Source: Terana coerulea | Taxonomy: Eukaryota > Basidiomycota > Agaricomycetes > Polyporales > Phanerochaetaceae | DNA: 64,000 nucleotides | NCBI GenBank assembly: GCA_024811115.1 | Contig: JAKOGH010000261.1 | Coordinates: 186,001 to 250,000, forward strand | Direction of reading: 5' to 3' | In this document: piece by piece, positions 11,034 through 23,700 of the stretch | Layout of the letters: each line of letters begins with the position of its first letter | Position numbering within the stretch: the stretch's first letter is position 1 | Position numbers and translations under genes: made by a program | Notes under the pieces: generated by a model | The model's database searches: none | What the model was told of the DNA's origin: nothing | The model's input: the letters and a program-made list of their open reading frames with translations, nothing else

Positions 11034-14000
11034 ATGGCATCTACGCCTACACATTCTCATCCTCTACTTGCCGAAGAAGGATCCAGCCGAAGGACGAGGA
11101 GCCACACTCGCAATTCTGAGACCCATGCAAGGTCTCCGACAAGCTATTTCACCGCCAAAGCACAGCTAGACTCATCGGCGGAGCGAGCTACGAGAGATAC
11201 ACATGAGAACTGGGATGGCAGCGTTAGAGGATATGGTGGTAAGGGCAAACAAAGGTCCATGTGAGTACAGATCTGCTTTCACATTTCTCCGAATTTGAAG
11301 GAGATATTTCAGATTCAGCCCAGATACTCCTGTAATACTCGTGGAGTCTGCGACGGACAATTCGGACTTGACTACCCAGACCATTCTTGGGCTGCCTGGG
11401 AGCAGCGCGAACAGAGTGCTGACCACGAAGTGGCATGACTATTCAAATGAAGCCATCGACTCCGCTCTGTCCGCCATTGGTACCCTCGACTCCACGTTCT
11501 CAGACCACCCCTTGCATGATACCATCAGGGCCCTTTCGGACGCCGTGCATAAGCTCTCGGCCGCCCGAGCTGAGCTCGAAGAAAGTCGTCGCGCTCTGCT
11601 CGAGAAGGAGGCTGCGCGCACGGCTCGAGCAGATGCTTTGATAAGAGAACTTCAGCCGTCAGAACGAGACCTGGCCACACGCGTTATCCAATCTCTCTTT
11701 CCAGACGACAACGAGGACAAGCACGAGGTCAAGAGGAAATTCAGTGCAAACGTACGTTGTTACAAACTTAAATAGCAGAGCAAAGCGCTGAATAATTGCG
11801 CAGTCGCTGTCTGAATCTCTTTCTGAAGCGCTTGAAGATGATGTCGTGCCAATGTCAAGAGCTCCTTCGAATGCCGAGGAGATCAACACCGTGGTCAACC
11901 CTCACACTGCAAATCGCAACCTCACACCTGGGACACAGCGCCAGCTCAGTGCGGCCACGGTCAAGCTTGCTACGACGGAAGGCCGTCCGGTAGTGGCTTC
12001 CCAGAATCCGAGGAGGATCCTCTGTCCGAGTCCAGCGAGACACGACGCATACAGAAGGGCGACCGTAATTCCATCGGAGACTGGGTAGGAACATGGTGGG
12101 GAAAGAGGCCGAAAGGCCGTCCTATTCCATTCCCTGGAAGCGAAGAAACACCAGGTCGCTCCAAATCCCCAGATCGGCGATCCATTTTGTCTACGGATAC
12201 CGACGAACAATCTGAAGCTTCTTCATCTCACGACGTTCGGCGCAAACCAAAACGCAGGGTGACTACCAGGAGCGTGTTTGGTACATTAGGCCTCTCATCG
12301 GTGCTTAACCCCACCTTCTCTTCCTCCACGGAACGAAGACGACGTGCCGATAGCGTTGTCGTGGACTCATCCAGCAGCACGCCGACAACCAGCGAACAAC
12401 ACTCGAATGTGCCGTCGGTTATGGCGTCGTCTCCGCCTGAAACCCCTGACGCAGGTGCTCCTACGCCCTCTGCTACGTCTTCGCCGCCCTCTGAACCTGT
12501 TGAACCCACACCCAAACAAGGGTCCTCCATCCGTGCACTCGTCAACGCCACTAGAGTTATGACAAATGATCCCACAAGTGTGCTTGTTGACCGAGATACA
12601 AGTCCGCTCATAGGTACGCTGGCTCTCGACCTGATCCGGAATGCCCGCGACCAGAAGCTCGACATACGCGAACCTACGAGACCGCGATCCCAACGCGCCG
12701 CAACGTTGAGGGCAAGGACCCTATCGATAGCGAAGACGGATGGAGAGGACGACGTGCCCCCGCGCTGAGCAAGCAACGTCAACTTCCCGTCGTGAAGACG
12801 AGAGAAACCGCAGGCCGGGCATTCCTTGGGAGCATGGACTTTTCAGCGCTAGCATCCCCAGTCTTTGGCTCGTTCTTGCCTGAGCAGCGCAGGGTCGCTT
12901 CTTCAGCTGGCGAAGTTTACAAGAAGGGATCCAGTGACTCAGTTCCAGCTGCTCCGAACGCATTCCTGTCTGCCCAGCCACAGGTCGCGAAACCAGGATC
13001 GGTTGCGTTGGAGTCTATCATCCCTGCCAACGCGCAACCTCCTACGCATTACCTGGCTCGCACATATACGCCACTGACCGCGCGGGACTTTCACTTCTCG
13101 CTCCCGCTACCCGAATCAACGTCCACTACATCTCCGGGAGATGAACCACGGGAGGTGTACACAGACCGCTTCGGCTTCATCTACGAGGTGTCTCAGTATG
13201 ACTTTCTACTCCTCCTTCGCGCGAAGGCGTGTGAGAATACAGCGCCGGCTTGCCTCACCGGCATCAAAGTGGCAGATCGTCGTGAAGACGGCGAGTGGCC
13301 GGAGGAGGACGAGGATGAGGACTCGTCAAGGAGTCGTGCTGTCGAGATACACACAGGCCCGTGTGATTGCGACCACTCCGACGTCGCGGACGAGGACGCC
13401 ATCAGTATCAGCACGACCAGCACCACGGCTGCGGTCTCGCGGGGGCAAATCGGGCGACAACACCCCTCAGCGATCTCGCGACGTGTCGCCGGCATCCACG
13501 AGGGGCCGGCCACGCTCGGGGACCGCGACGACGACGCTTCGGCCCAACGCCGCGAAACTGCGCTCGAGGTCGAGTGCTTCGATCCTGACTGTCACGTCGG
13601 AGACACCCCGCCATGTCTGCGCGGCCACGATCAAGCGGCTGCTTTCGGATCTGCGGAGGACGCACGACCGTCGCCAGGCGTCGTTGCGCAAGGAGTGGGA
13701 TGCGTTTGTGAATCAGCGGACACGCTCTGCGGTGAAGTCCTCATCCACGTCGGTGGCACACAAGCTCTCGGGGACTGTGAGCAGCGCGGCGCTGCTCCTC
13801 GGGCTGGGAACGGGGCTGGAAGAGGAGGAACTTAGCCACAGCGACGGCCTGATCGGGTTCGCGCAGCTAGGGCTGTCGTCTAACAAGGACGAGCGCCGAG
13901 AGTTCGACCGGCTCGTGCGCGCGGGCATCCCGATGGCGCACCGCGCGAAAGTGTGGTTCGAGTGCAGCGGCGCGCTGGACATGCGCGAGCCGGGCGTGTT

Positions 14001-14887
14001 CGCGGACCTTCTCGCGGGCGTGGACGAGACCAGCGGGGTCGTCCGAGAGATTGAGAAGGACGTCGGGCGCACGATGCCGCTCAATGTCTTCTTCGGGCGG
14101 ACCGGCGCCGGTGTGGATAAGCTGCGAAGGGTGTTGCGAGCATATAGCAGGTGCGTCCTCATACTTATGTATATATGTGCGCTTCATTTGATGGGTGACA
14201 TGCAGGCGGAATCCTTCGGTTGGCTATTGCCAAGGCATGAACCTCGTCACATCCACTATTCTGCTCGTGCACGCGGACGAAGAAGAAGCGTTTTGGATGC
14301 TATGCGCTATCATCGAAAAGCTCCTTCCTGAAGAGTTCTTCTCGCCGTCGTTGCTCAGCTCTCGTGCTTGTCCCCTGGTCCTATTGGACTATGTTCGAGA
14401 GCAGTTGCCGAGACTGCACAACCATCTCAATCAGCTGGGAATTGACATCGGCGCCGTTTGCTTCTCATGGTTCCTCTCGCTGTTTACAGATTGTCTACCT
14501 ATCGAGGTAAGCACAACATTTCATATGGATGGAAATTCTTGCTGATGTCTATGATATTTCATCAGACGTTGTTCAGAGTCTGGGATATTTTCATGGTTGA
14601 CGGGCTGGATGTGCTCTTCCGCGTCGCACTCGCAGTCTTGCGGAACAACGAGCAGGAGCTTCTGCGTTGTGAATCCATACCCGCCGTATACGTCGCTCTA
14701 GAAAGCCTGCCCAATCGCATGTGGAGGTCAGACAAGCTGCTGAGGGTAGGTTTCGGACTTCTGTCCGCTGCGCAATTGCTCACGCACCCTTCTCCAGGCT
14801 GAGGTGGACTTGCGCAGCATTATCGTGCATGCAGATATCATCAAGCGCCGGGCGGCGCACGTTGCTGCCTTGCGAGAGTGTCTGTAA
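11034..14887 (+). CDS. TBC-domain Rab GTPase-activating protein with long disordered N terminus
   Basis: Exons 11034-11260, 11313-11751, 11804-14150, 14206-14506, 14566-14745, 14798-14887; about 1194 residues after correcting three bases. The first ~800 residues are Ser/Pro-rich with a short coiled coil near 11530-11680 (LSAARAELEESRRALLEKEAA). The C-terminal ~330 residues are a TBC domain, which stimulates GTP hydrolysis on Rab proteins in vesicle traffic. The arginine finger (IEKDVGR, I-x-x-D-x-x-R) and the glutamine finger (VGYCQGMN) are both present, so it should be catalytically competent. Frame breaks: one base missing near 11988, one near 12673, and one G extra in the G5 run 13441-13445. 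The target Rab cannot be told from sequence. Confidence 0.85.
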
Positions 14888-15390
14888 ACTTCGATGAGAC
14901 TTGTGGGTCTGGGCCTCTGGCGAATACAAATGTCAGCTTATCAACAACGTGGAACAAGGGGGCTGTTCATCTTTCTATACATCTTGGCCCCGAAGGAACT
15001 GACTCTCAACAGAGTCGCAGTTGATATGGCGCTCGTGGGGAACCGCGAGCGGTCTATAGACAATGACAGGCATGATACTCAGGGAGGTCGTCCTTAGCCA
15101 GAGCCGAGCCTCTGTGTGTTTCTCCGGTGGAAAGGATGCGTCTGCGGTAACTCCGACCTTTGTGGCGTTCGAGTCGCGGTCAGGTCACGGCTGCAGTCTG
15201 GATTAAGCATAGGCGCTGAACTAAGTAGCCGAGCTGCCGAATCAAATGGCCTCGAGGCAAGGTTCCGCAAGAGCTGGTACTACATATGTTTATAAAATAC
15301 ATGTGCAATATGACAGCAAAGCATTAGCGGCTTGCTCCCTCGTATGCCGCTCATGGGGGCCTACCGCCCGCAGATGTGTGCGCTGTGACA
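14888..15390. other. Intergenic stretch, no gene seen
   Basis: About 500 bases between the TBC gene and the F-box remnant. No supported reading frame, repeat or RNA gene was seen. Confidence 0.45.
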
Positions 15391-15916
15391 CATCGCGCAG
15401 AGCCTGCCCAACCTGAAGTCGCTGAGGATCTGCGATGTCATCGGGGCCACCGTTCCTACCTCTGCAGGAGCTTGTGCTACAAGGACTCAGCACACGCCGA
15501 GGCATTGACGACTTGGGCTTACTAGTATTTTGCGTTTTGACTCCCAGCACGCTCGCTGTCAATGGTTTCTCTCATACGCCAGCGTTTGGAAGTCCAGTTC
15601 ACGGCCCTCGCCCCCCGGAGACTGTGGTTTGCTTCTCGGATTAGAGGCGGTTGACGGCGTCGAGCTGCTCGCGTATCCCAGCGCCGCTCGTTTTTTCGGT
15701 GCACTGCGAACGTCGCGCCCACCCCGTCGACGCACTCTAAAATTGCACTCGACGCACGCTGTTGACACGAAAGCCCTGTGCGACTTATTCGACGGGCTGG
15801 ACGTGCTACAGCAGCTGAAGGAGCGCGAGCTGGATGTCTATCTTCTCTATGAGAATCATCATCACGGCGCTGTCCACCTCCAGCGTGCGGTGTATATCAA
15901 GTTCCTCCGACCCTAA
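15391..15916 (+). pseudogene. Decayed fragment of an F-box/LRR-like gene
   Basis: Three reading-frame pieces in order match the middle and end of the F-box protein at 35452-36814: LPNLKSLRICD, then LPLQELVLQGLSTRRG, then AYPSAARFFGALRTSRPP followed by TLKLH. The corresponding parent segments are LPKLKSLRVSD, LPLQELILRDITTRRG and VYPSAARFLCALQASRPP. The F-box and the first third are absent, an in-frame stop precedes the first match, and two frameshifts separate the pieces. This is a 5'-truncated paralogue, on the opposite strand to its relative 20 kb away. It ends with an unrelated-looking tail and a stop at about 15916. Confidence 0.8.
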
Positions 15917-16320
15917 GTAGAGTAAATCCTTTCTGAAGTGCGAACGCAAAGAAAATATTGAGGCCTCGTTTCAACCTTGCCAGGCTCAGGCTCAAACACT
16001 GGTCATTGGCGTTAGAAATTAGGTTCGGCTGTGATGAACAAAGTCCAGGTTTTTGAGCCAGCGACCATCCCTCTTCCCGATAGCAAAAGCAAAGGAGCGG
16101 TCTGAGACAGGCATGTCGGAGCCGCTGCGCAGGACGGCACAGCGCGGAAAGAGACATGCATGATAACCATACGCAGAACCCAAAGCAAAGATGTGCATGT
16201 ACAAACATGACGGGTCGTAATTAGTCGTGAGGGCATCGCAAGTCGTGACATCATAACAATGTAAACCGCAGAACAAGAAGAAACATATGGCGAAGAGCGA
16301 ATGAAGAGCGGGCCGGCTGG
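15917..16320. other. Intergenic stretch, no gene seen
   Basis: About 400 bases between the F-box remnant and the 3' end of the minus-strand SAM-domain gene. Nothing supported on either strand. Confidence 0.45.
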
Positions 16321-18254
16321 TCAAGGCCGCCTCGCCGCCGTCCGCTTCAGCATGACGCGCAGCACGACGGCACATACGCCGAGACCGACGAGGAACACGT
16401 ACGAGGGCAGGTCGGACAGCGAGGCCGGCTCGTGCGGGTCGCGCCCGGTGGAACGCGGCGCGGTGCTCCGGCGTCGCGACGCGGACGCGTAGCCGGGGAT
16501 CATCTGCTTCGCGGCGTCCGGGATGAACGACGACGCGAATGCGAGCAGCGAGGGCGACGCTTTGAGCGGGGGATGCTGGACTGCGCTTGGCGGCGGCGTC
16601 TCCGCGACTGCGGCAGGCGCGAGTTGCACTTGCTCCCGCAGGCGGCGCTCCTCCCGTCGTTCGAGCTCGGCGACCTTCCCCTCGACCGCCTCTAGCCGTT
16701 TCCGCAAGGCATTCACCATAGCGCGGGTCGCATCCATCTGCGCCTGCAACGCATCAAGCACCTCCTGTTCTGCCTCTTTCTCCGCCTGCAGCGCTGCCTC
16801 CGCCGCCGGATCCCGCACGCCCTCCGGGCGCAGGGGCGAGGCACCGCGGCCTCCATGGGGTTGCTGAGCATCGCGACCGCCGGCGGGGTCTGCACGTCGT
16901 CAAGCGTGCGCGCGAACACGGCGGTCACGACGCGCCGCTCCGTCACCTTCGTCTTTCTCAGCGACCCGATGTGGATCCGCTTCTTCGTCGTCGTGGCCTT
17001 CGGGGAGGCAGCGTCCTCGTCGAGGGACGGCGCGCGCTTGACGGTGACGCCAGGCGCGAGGTCCAGCTCTTCCCATGCGCGGTGGCCCCACGAGCCCGAC
17101 TGCTCGGTTTCTTCGAGGAGCGCTTCTACAGACGGTTCTGCTGCGTCGGCTGCTGCTAGTGGCGCGTGGATTTGCGAGGGAGACGTGACCGGGCTGGAGG
17201 CGAGCGCATCCTCGGGTACAGGCTCGGTGTGCAGCCACTGCTGGACCGTCGCGCGACCAGGGTACTCGCCGTCGCCGTCCTCCAGCCCGCTCTCGGAGCT
17301 GAAGCTCCCGCTCCTCTCAAAGGACGCCACCATCCCCGGACACGCCCCGCGCGCCGGCGCCGGCGCTTCGGGGACTCTTCGTCGTCCGTGAGGTCCACGG
17401 AGCTGGACGACGACTCGTACAGCGGCGAGAACGGCTGTGAGGGGAGCGCGGGCGTGCCAGAGCCCGAGGGCGGGGAGTCGCCGTCCGCGCCCCAGATGCG
17501 GCCTTTGATGACGTTCTGGCGGAGGTTGCGGGACGCGGCGAGCAGGGCGTCGCGCCACGACGCGTCGATGCCCATCCTGGCCGAAATCAGTGCTGGCATC
17601 CGCGCATACAACGAGGTTTACGTACAGAGTGACGTCCTCCTCGTTGAGCCGGAGGAAAATCCGGCCACTGATCTTCGCGTCGCGGACGAAGGCGGCCAGC
17701 GCTTCGACCGCTGACGCGGGCAGCTCGGCGCCGCCGTCCTCCTCTGTCCCCCGTATGCGCAGCGCAGTGAGGAGATACGACGCGAGTTGGGACGGGGACC
17801 AGAGCTTGGGGTTGGACGGCAGGTCTTCCACCGGGGCCACAATGGGCACAGGCGCTTCGGTGACGCTGAACGGCAGCGTTTCCGCCCTTCGTCGTGGTTG
17901 CAAAGGCCCGTTGGATTTGTGTGCATTCTGCGCGTTGCTGACGAACGTGGAAGGCACAGGCAACGGCTGCGGCGACCCCTGGTCAAAGTAGGAGCCTTCG
18001 ATGTTCAGAGACTTGGAGTGTTTGTGCGAGCGACGGGGCGTCTTGCGGTGCGTCGGGCTCGTGGGCAACGGGACGAAGTGGTGCCTGCTGGCTTGGTTGT
18101 GTCCTGACGAGTTCGAGCGGGAGAGGACGCCTGTGGAGGTGGTTCGGATGGCGTACGGATGCGGGTTCGGCTTCACGGCTGGTTCGTGCTTGCCAGGGAA
18201 ACTATGAGAATTGGCCGGAGAAGGCGATGCGACTGGTGTGCGCGACGTCGCCAT
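16321..18254 (-). CDS. SAM-domain, coiled-coil, tail-anchored protein
   Basis: Two exons, 17626-18254 and 16321-17576; about 628 residues after restoring two bases. Residues ~145-260 resemble a SAM domain: LWSPSQLASYLLTALR, ISGRIFLRLNEEDV, then across the intron MGIDASWRDALLAASRNLR. A Ser/Glu-rich linker follows. A coiled coil (EKEAEQEVLDALQAQMDATR and the next 40 residues) leads to a single C-terminal membrane helix (YVFLVGLGVCAVVLRVML), so the protein is probably tail-anchored with its bulk in the cytosol. SAM domains mediate protein-protein association; a tethering role is inference. One G is missing at 17334-17337 and one C (plus-strand G) at 16858-16861, both homopolymers. Confidence 0.7.
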
Positions 18255-21200
18255 CTTTATTAGGGCGGTTTGGGACTTTCACAGTATGTTGCGCGAGCGA
18301 GTTCCGAGAGGTCGTCTGTTGTTGTCGAAGCAAAGGGGGTATCCTGAAGCGCGTACTTTCAAACCAATGAATGGTGCAGGTGATAGACTTCACCTGATCC
18401 ACGCAAATCTGTCAATCCAAGCGCATTCAGTACACCCGAACTTTAGCTCTCACCAACGGAGACAAAGCCAGATTCTGCGGCGACTCGAGCAAGGGGTTCG
18501 CGAGGCGTTGCAACGCAAAATATCAAGAATTTTCGAACTAAAAGAGGCTACAGCGTGGGGTATAGTGTCCTGAACGGTATGGACTGTGATTCCGTCTGAT
18601 TCACGGGGCCTTGGGCGACGGTCACCGTGGCGGTCGTCGTGGCGGGATCCAAGAACGTGAAGCAAATCGGGCACGGCAACGTCAAGCGCCAGGGACCCCA
18701 TCACTTTCTGACACCGCGCTACGGCGCTCTGGGTCTCTGACGTCGGCGTGTGCTTGAACTGGGACCGTTTGCGCGACGTGGAAGAGCAGACTGCAACTTC
18801 AAGTTCTAGACATTGGCAGAGTTTGGTTGCGGGGACTCGCAGGTATCCTTGCGAAACAAAATTTACTGGAGCGTACTTCGCAATACACGGCTGGCATGCC
18901 CCCGTCGACAATCCAGCTGGACCGAGGACTTCAGTTTAATTCACCGGCTGGTATGTCTTCTTTCTCTTGATAGAGGCCGAAGCTTGCAGCCCGGCGGCGG
19001 CACCACTGTATCGTTTCCAATGCGGCTGCGCCCATGCTCAGGTGGAGTTTCCATTAGTGCTCAGGCTGAGTGGAAACTGGCAGCGGCGCTGCGTCGAAAC
19101 CTTGTTGGTCCCCGACAAGCTGAGCTCACGGGATTCACGCCCACATGGTTCAAATTGGTACGAGCAATGGATCATCGAACAGTCTTCACTCGCCTCATCT
19201 GCTCGCGGGCAGGTCCTAGAAGCGTCGACGAAGACACCGTTGGCTACCCTGGGGGCATGCACTCCCACGGTGGTGGGCGGTCCGCGTCGAGGAGCAGCTT
19301 TCGCATGGACATCATGTGTAGGCACACAGGCTTCCAGGGAAGCCCACCGTTCACGTAACCCGCCGCGGGAGGCCAGGTATGGAACGCTCTTCAAGCTTTT
19401 GAGTGGGAATCTGCGCGTCACTGCCATCGCGGCGCCCACAGGGAAATGCGCGGGAGGCACGCACCCTGGCCATTCAGTGGATACTGCCCCGACCCACTCT
19501 GCTGGTCCGGCACGCCGCTCATGACATCCTCTCGCGTCCGTCTTTTCTGCCCATATTGCGCCCCATGATGCGGCCACAGGACGCGTCCGACCGCTCTTTC
19601 GGGCCCATAGCAAGGCGCGCGACGGAGCCTTCGTGTCCCATCAGCCTCTCGCAGCGTGCGTGCGGCACCCACGCGTATGGCAGCCCAGCCCGCCGCGGTC
19701 CCACCGTCTCGAGGCTGCCCTTTGATGGGGGCCCCGTCCGCACCGCGCGCTGCGCCCCGCGGCGCATTCAGACATTAGGCTTCGTCGCCCGCCGCCAGCG
19801 AGCCCCTGCGCTTCGTGCCCCTTTCGGCGGGCCCAGCTTGCCACGGTGGGCCCGCTTCCTCCGTTGATAGATTAAGTATCGAAGGGGGCCCTTTGTCGAG
19901 CTGCCCGTGCTCGTCTGGCGCACTGCTCGAGGGAGGCCGCAGACGACGGTGAGTGCGCCTTCCTGTAAGGGGTTCGTGGCTCACAGGGCATGCGCAAGGC
20001 GGAAAGCCGACTGTGCGCTGCTCCTTGTGAGTTGCTGGGTATGGGTCGCGCGGCCAGCAGCTGACCTCGGTACGCCTCGGTGCTGACGCAGGCCGTCTCG
20101 CCCGTGCAGGGCGCGCACTTCGCTGAATGCTCGTTTGTCGAGGAAGGTTGTGTCAAGTCGCCCGTCAGATGTCGGGGCGCGACGTTGGAGCTCTTCTAGC
20201 GCGTTCTTATCGACCGCTGCGTGTCAGCGTGCCCGGGGCGGACAAGTGCTTAGCGTCTGCGCGCGGCCTATCAGCGATGGACTGTGCGGCGGGAGCTTCG
20301 CGAGTGGGTCTTCATATCGCATGTTCGATGCGCCATCTTTGCTAAAGTCTCTTCTCCTCCAGAGTGTCTCCTGCTCATCCCGCCGTTCCGCCCGGGACGA
20401 GCGAACTTAGTCGCGCATCAGGAGGTCAACGTTATGCCTCAAAGTACGCCGCTCTGGCCAATGACAACCAAGTAGGACCCAACCTGAGCAGGGACGAGAA
20501 AAGCGCAGTGCCTGAATTTTTGTAAGTGTACATGTCGACATGATGCCGTATGCGCCCATTTTAGCCGACGACATTTTTTTTCAAGGATGGACGATGGCCA
20601 GTCCACCTTGCGCTGTTCCGTTTGGCTTGCGAGCGGGGAGACGAACCTAACCTTCCTCGACGATCGGTTATTCTCGAGTGTTCCCCCGGGCTCGCTTAGC
20701 GTGCACTCGGTCTTCTGCCCCTTGGGGAGCCCAGGCTCGAGCGAGCGTGCGTGCCACGAATACGCTTCCCTGCACCCCGTCCGCCTACGTAACCCGCTAA
20801 TTAACCATTCTGCCTCCCGCTCTGCGGGTTCTCCAGTGTGGATGGTATTGCCAGGCCGCCCGCCGTAGATCACGTTGGATTTTGTGTGTGCGACCGCTCG
20901 CTGCAGCCCGCGCGTTCTTTCTGGGCCGGGCGGCTGAGCGCCGAGAGAGCGGGTGGACTGAGTGTGTAAGTCGTCGCTTCTCGCCTGAGCTCCTCTGATT
21001 AATGGCGTGGTTAAAGTGTACAGGCGAGGACGCCTCGGTCTTCCTAGCCACTTCTTCTGGCTTGCGATGTTCAGTCAGTATAGTCACTGCGGGCGTCGCG
21101 AGCGCGAAGTTTTCGTGACACCGGTTGCACTGCTAGTCTCTGGGACCACGCGGGGAGGATGATTCCAGCTCAAGAAGCGCACGACTCGGTGTAACAGCGG

Positions 21201-21873
21201 GCGCCGCGTCCTCGAGCGCGAACCCGACCGCGCATCGTCTCGCACCGGCCACGAGCACCCGCCGGCGACGCCGCCCGCCGTGCGCGTCCGCGCGGGCTAT
21301 CTGATAAGCAGCGGACGGATGATGATAATAACAATTGCGCCCCATCAGCGATCGATCGCGCGGGGGCGGTCCCGAGGCGTGATCGCACAGGGGCGATCTG
21401 GGCCCCGGCGACGCAGCGAGACGCCGAGCCCTGGGGCCCTCCGTCGCGCTCGATCACTGCGAGCCTCCCGAGGCCCGTCTGTTTCGCGGTTGCGCAGCAG
21501 CAGGCCGACGCGGCGCGCGACCGGGCGAGCCTGAACCCGGCTGCGTGGGCGGGCGCTGGCGTCCCGCACCGAGTGTGTCTTCTCGCCTCATCACTCGAGC
21601 TCGTTCCAGAGCACGCGTTTCCAAATGTGTTACCAAGCTCCACGGCGTAGATTAGCAAACATAAATAGACAACGAGATGCGCTACCAGGTGAACACACAA
21701 ATGAAAAGCCGGTGCGAGGCGACTGCGAATTACAAACGATTACAAAGCGCTACGCTATGGGGATGATGAACGAGCATGAGATGAACACGGACATGAAGCA
21801 GGACGCGCGCCACGAGGGTTCTGGCCCCGCCGCGCGGGGATGTCGCAGCCTCGCGGACACACAGAGGGCCATG
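18255..21873. other. GC-rich gene-poor region
   Basis: About 3.6 kb between the SAM-domain gene and the 3' end of the APSES gene. From roughly 19.4 kb on it is very GC-rich, which creates long overlapping open frames in several frames and on both strands. None shows domain motifs, intron structure or exon-to-exon continuity, so I do not call them genes. It may hold untranslated transcript or regulatory DNA for the APSES gene. Confidence 0.4.
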
Positions 21874-23582
21874 CTACCACGGCCGCCAAGAGCGCACGGG
21901 CGCGTCGGGCTCGCCGCGCTGTCGCGCATCGCCATGGCACCCCGCGGGCGGCCAGGCGCGCGGGCTCACGCCCGCGTCCGCGATGTGCGCGTCGTCGAGC
22001 GAGGACCGGCCGGAGACGGGCGTGACGAGGTGCGGGCTATCCGGTGCGCTGTCGTGCGCGCTGCCCGGGCTCCACGGGCGGCCGCTGGGACGCGCGAGGA
22101 CATGGTCACTGTCAGCGCACCGTCCGGGCTGCGAGGGGCAAGGAAGGGGGCTCACAAGTGGCGCCTGGCATCCGAGGCGGGCGCGTGCATGTCCTCGTCG
22201 ACGTCCGGGACCGACAGCCGCCGCAGCACCGCGGCCGAGTCGCGGCACACGCGCGGGTCCCCGTCGACGAGCGCCGCGATCGGCGGGAGCGCGCACACGC
22301 TGCGGCGGCGCCCCGCCGCGGGCACGGCCGTCTGGAGCGGCGGCAGGTGGATGTCGTGCGCGAAGCCGTGGTATGCGGACGCGGGCGGCGAGGGGTAGCG
22401 CGCCGCGGGACCGACGGGCCACGACGGGCCCGCGAGCGCGTTGGCGGGGTACGGCGAGTACCGCCGGCCGCTGGGGGCGGCGCGCGCGCGGTGCTCGCGG
22501 CGGGGCTCGGCGGGTGCGGCGGCGCGTACGGCATGTGCAGGTGGACCGGCGCGTCGAGGTGCGGTGGGGGCTCGCGGCGGGCGCCGCACCGGGACGCTTG
22601 CGCGGCGCGTACGTGAACGGCGGGTCCATGGGCGCGGGTACGCCCTCGGCGTGCGGCGCGGGCGAGATGACGGTCCAGTCGTGCGCCGTCTCCGCCGCGG
22701 TGCCGGCTTGGTACGTGCGGCGGCTGCGCCGCCTGCCTGCGCCTGGCTTCACCACCTGGCCGTAGCCGGGTTGGTCGGGCGAGAGGCAGGTGGTAGGGAA
22801 TGTCGGGCTGTCGATGTAGAGATGCTTAGTATGCGCAAGTAGGTAGCGTAGGCGATGTACGTACCCGAACAGGGGCACAAGCTCGTGGCGAATAGGCCAG
22901 GCAACCCTGGAGGCAACGTCAGAGAATACTAACGGCAACGGACGAGTTCATTACCTGCGTGCGAGCCGGAGGGCGATCTCGTACGGCATCCAGGTGCCCT
23001 GAATTTTCAGGTAGCCGCCTCGGACCCGACGCAGCTTCGACGCAAGGTCGGGCTGCGACTCGACCATCTTGACAATGTCGGCTGTAATGAAAACCGGAAG
23101 GGTGAGGTTGACACCAGGCGGGGAAGGCAGTCATCCGTACCTTTGGAATTTCCGAGGGCTGGAGGCGTAGGTTAATAAATTGCCGCGCATAGAGCAGCGG
23201 CCGGCGCACCTTTCCAGATCCCTGTCCAGAGGACGTATCCGTCGTCCATGTCGAGCATGATCCACTGGCCGTTCAGCGGGTACTCGTAGACAGGGCTGCC
23301 GCAAGCAATGCATGAGGACCGGCGCCGGCGCCGAGAACATGCGACTCACATGTACCCGCGCGGGTCGTTGCTGGTGATGTACCGCCCCTTCGTGACGTGG
23401 TGGTTGGGGCTCGAGTACGGCCGGAAGCGTTGGCCGTTATTCGCAGCGTCGGCGTCCGGGGACGGTATGGGCTCCTGGGCGGGCGCCACGAGTCAGCGAG
23501 GCGGCAGCACCAGCCGTCGGCGGGTACTGACCAGGAGTAATCCCGAAGACATGCTCGCGGCTCTGCTAGACACGAACGTCAT
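21874..23582 (-). CDS. APSES-type (KilA-N) transcription factor
   Basis: Eight exons: 23532-23582, 23350-23474, 23210-23295, 23141-23158 (18 nt), 22955-23081, 22865-22906, 22156-22807, 21874-22108; 445 residues after adding two bases. The DNA-binding domain is unmistakable across six exons: KGRYITSNDPRGYIPVYEYP, QWIMLDMDDGYVLWTGIWK, GYLKIQGTWMPYEIALRLA, RVAWPIRHELVPLFG. APSES proteins (StuA, Phd1, Xbp1 relatives) control development and cell-cycle entry. The C-terminal half is Pro/Ala-rich and likely disordered. Exon 7 lacks one base near 22566-22580 and one in the G5 run 22473-22477. The exact subgroup is not decidable here. An alternative start is MSSG at 23552. Confidence 0.85.
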
Positions 23583-23690
23583 GTTGTTAGACAGTGCGGG
23601 GTTGTGGGCTGTAGAGCAAGACTGGGAGACGCAGGTCAGCGGCAGGCGCATGCAACCGCACGCAGAGTGAGACACCTACATGCGTCTCGA

Positions 23691-23700
23691 CGTATATAGA
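23691..23700 (-). promoter_or_regulatory. TATA-like element upstream of the APSES gene
   Basis: The minus strand reads TCTATATACG, about 110 nt upstream of the proposed ATG. Position and sequence suit a TATA box within an otherwise GC-rich region. Based on sequence and spacing only. Confidence 0.4.

Noticed and set aside
18955..21700. Many long open frames on both strands
   Set aside because: High GC removes stop codons. The frames overlap each other and their mirror frames and lack motifs, introns or continuity. They look like composition artefacts.
21625..22765. Plus-strand frames of 257 and 260 residues
   Set aside because: They are antisense to the APSES gene, whose DNA-binding domain and splice phases decide the strand.
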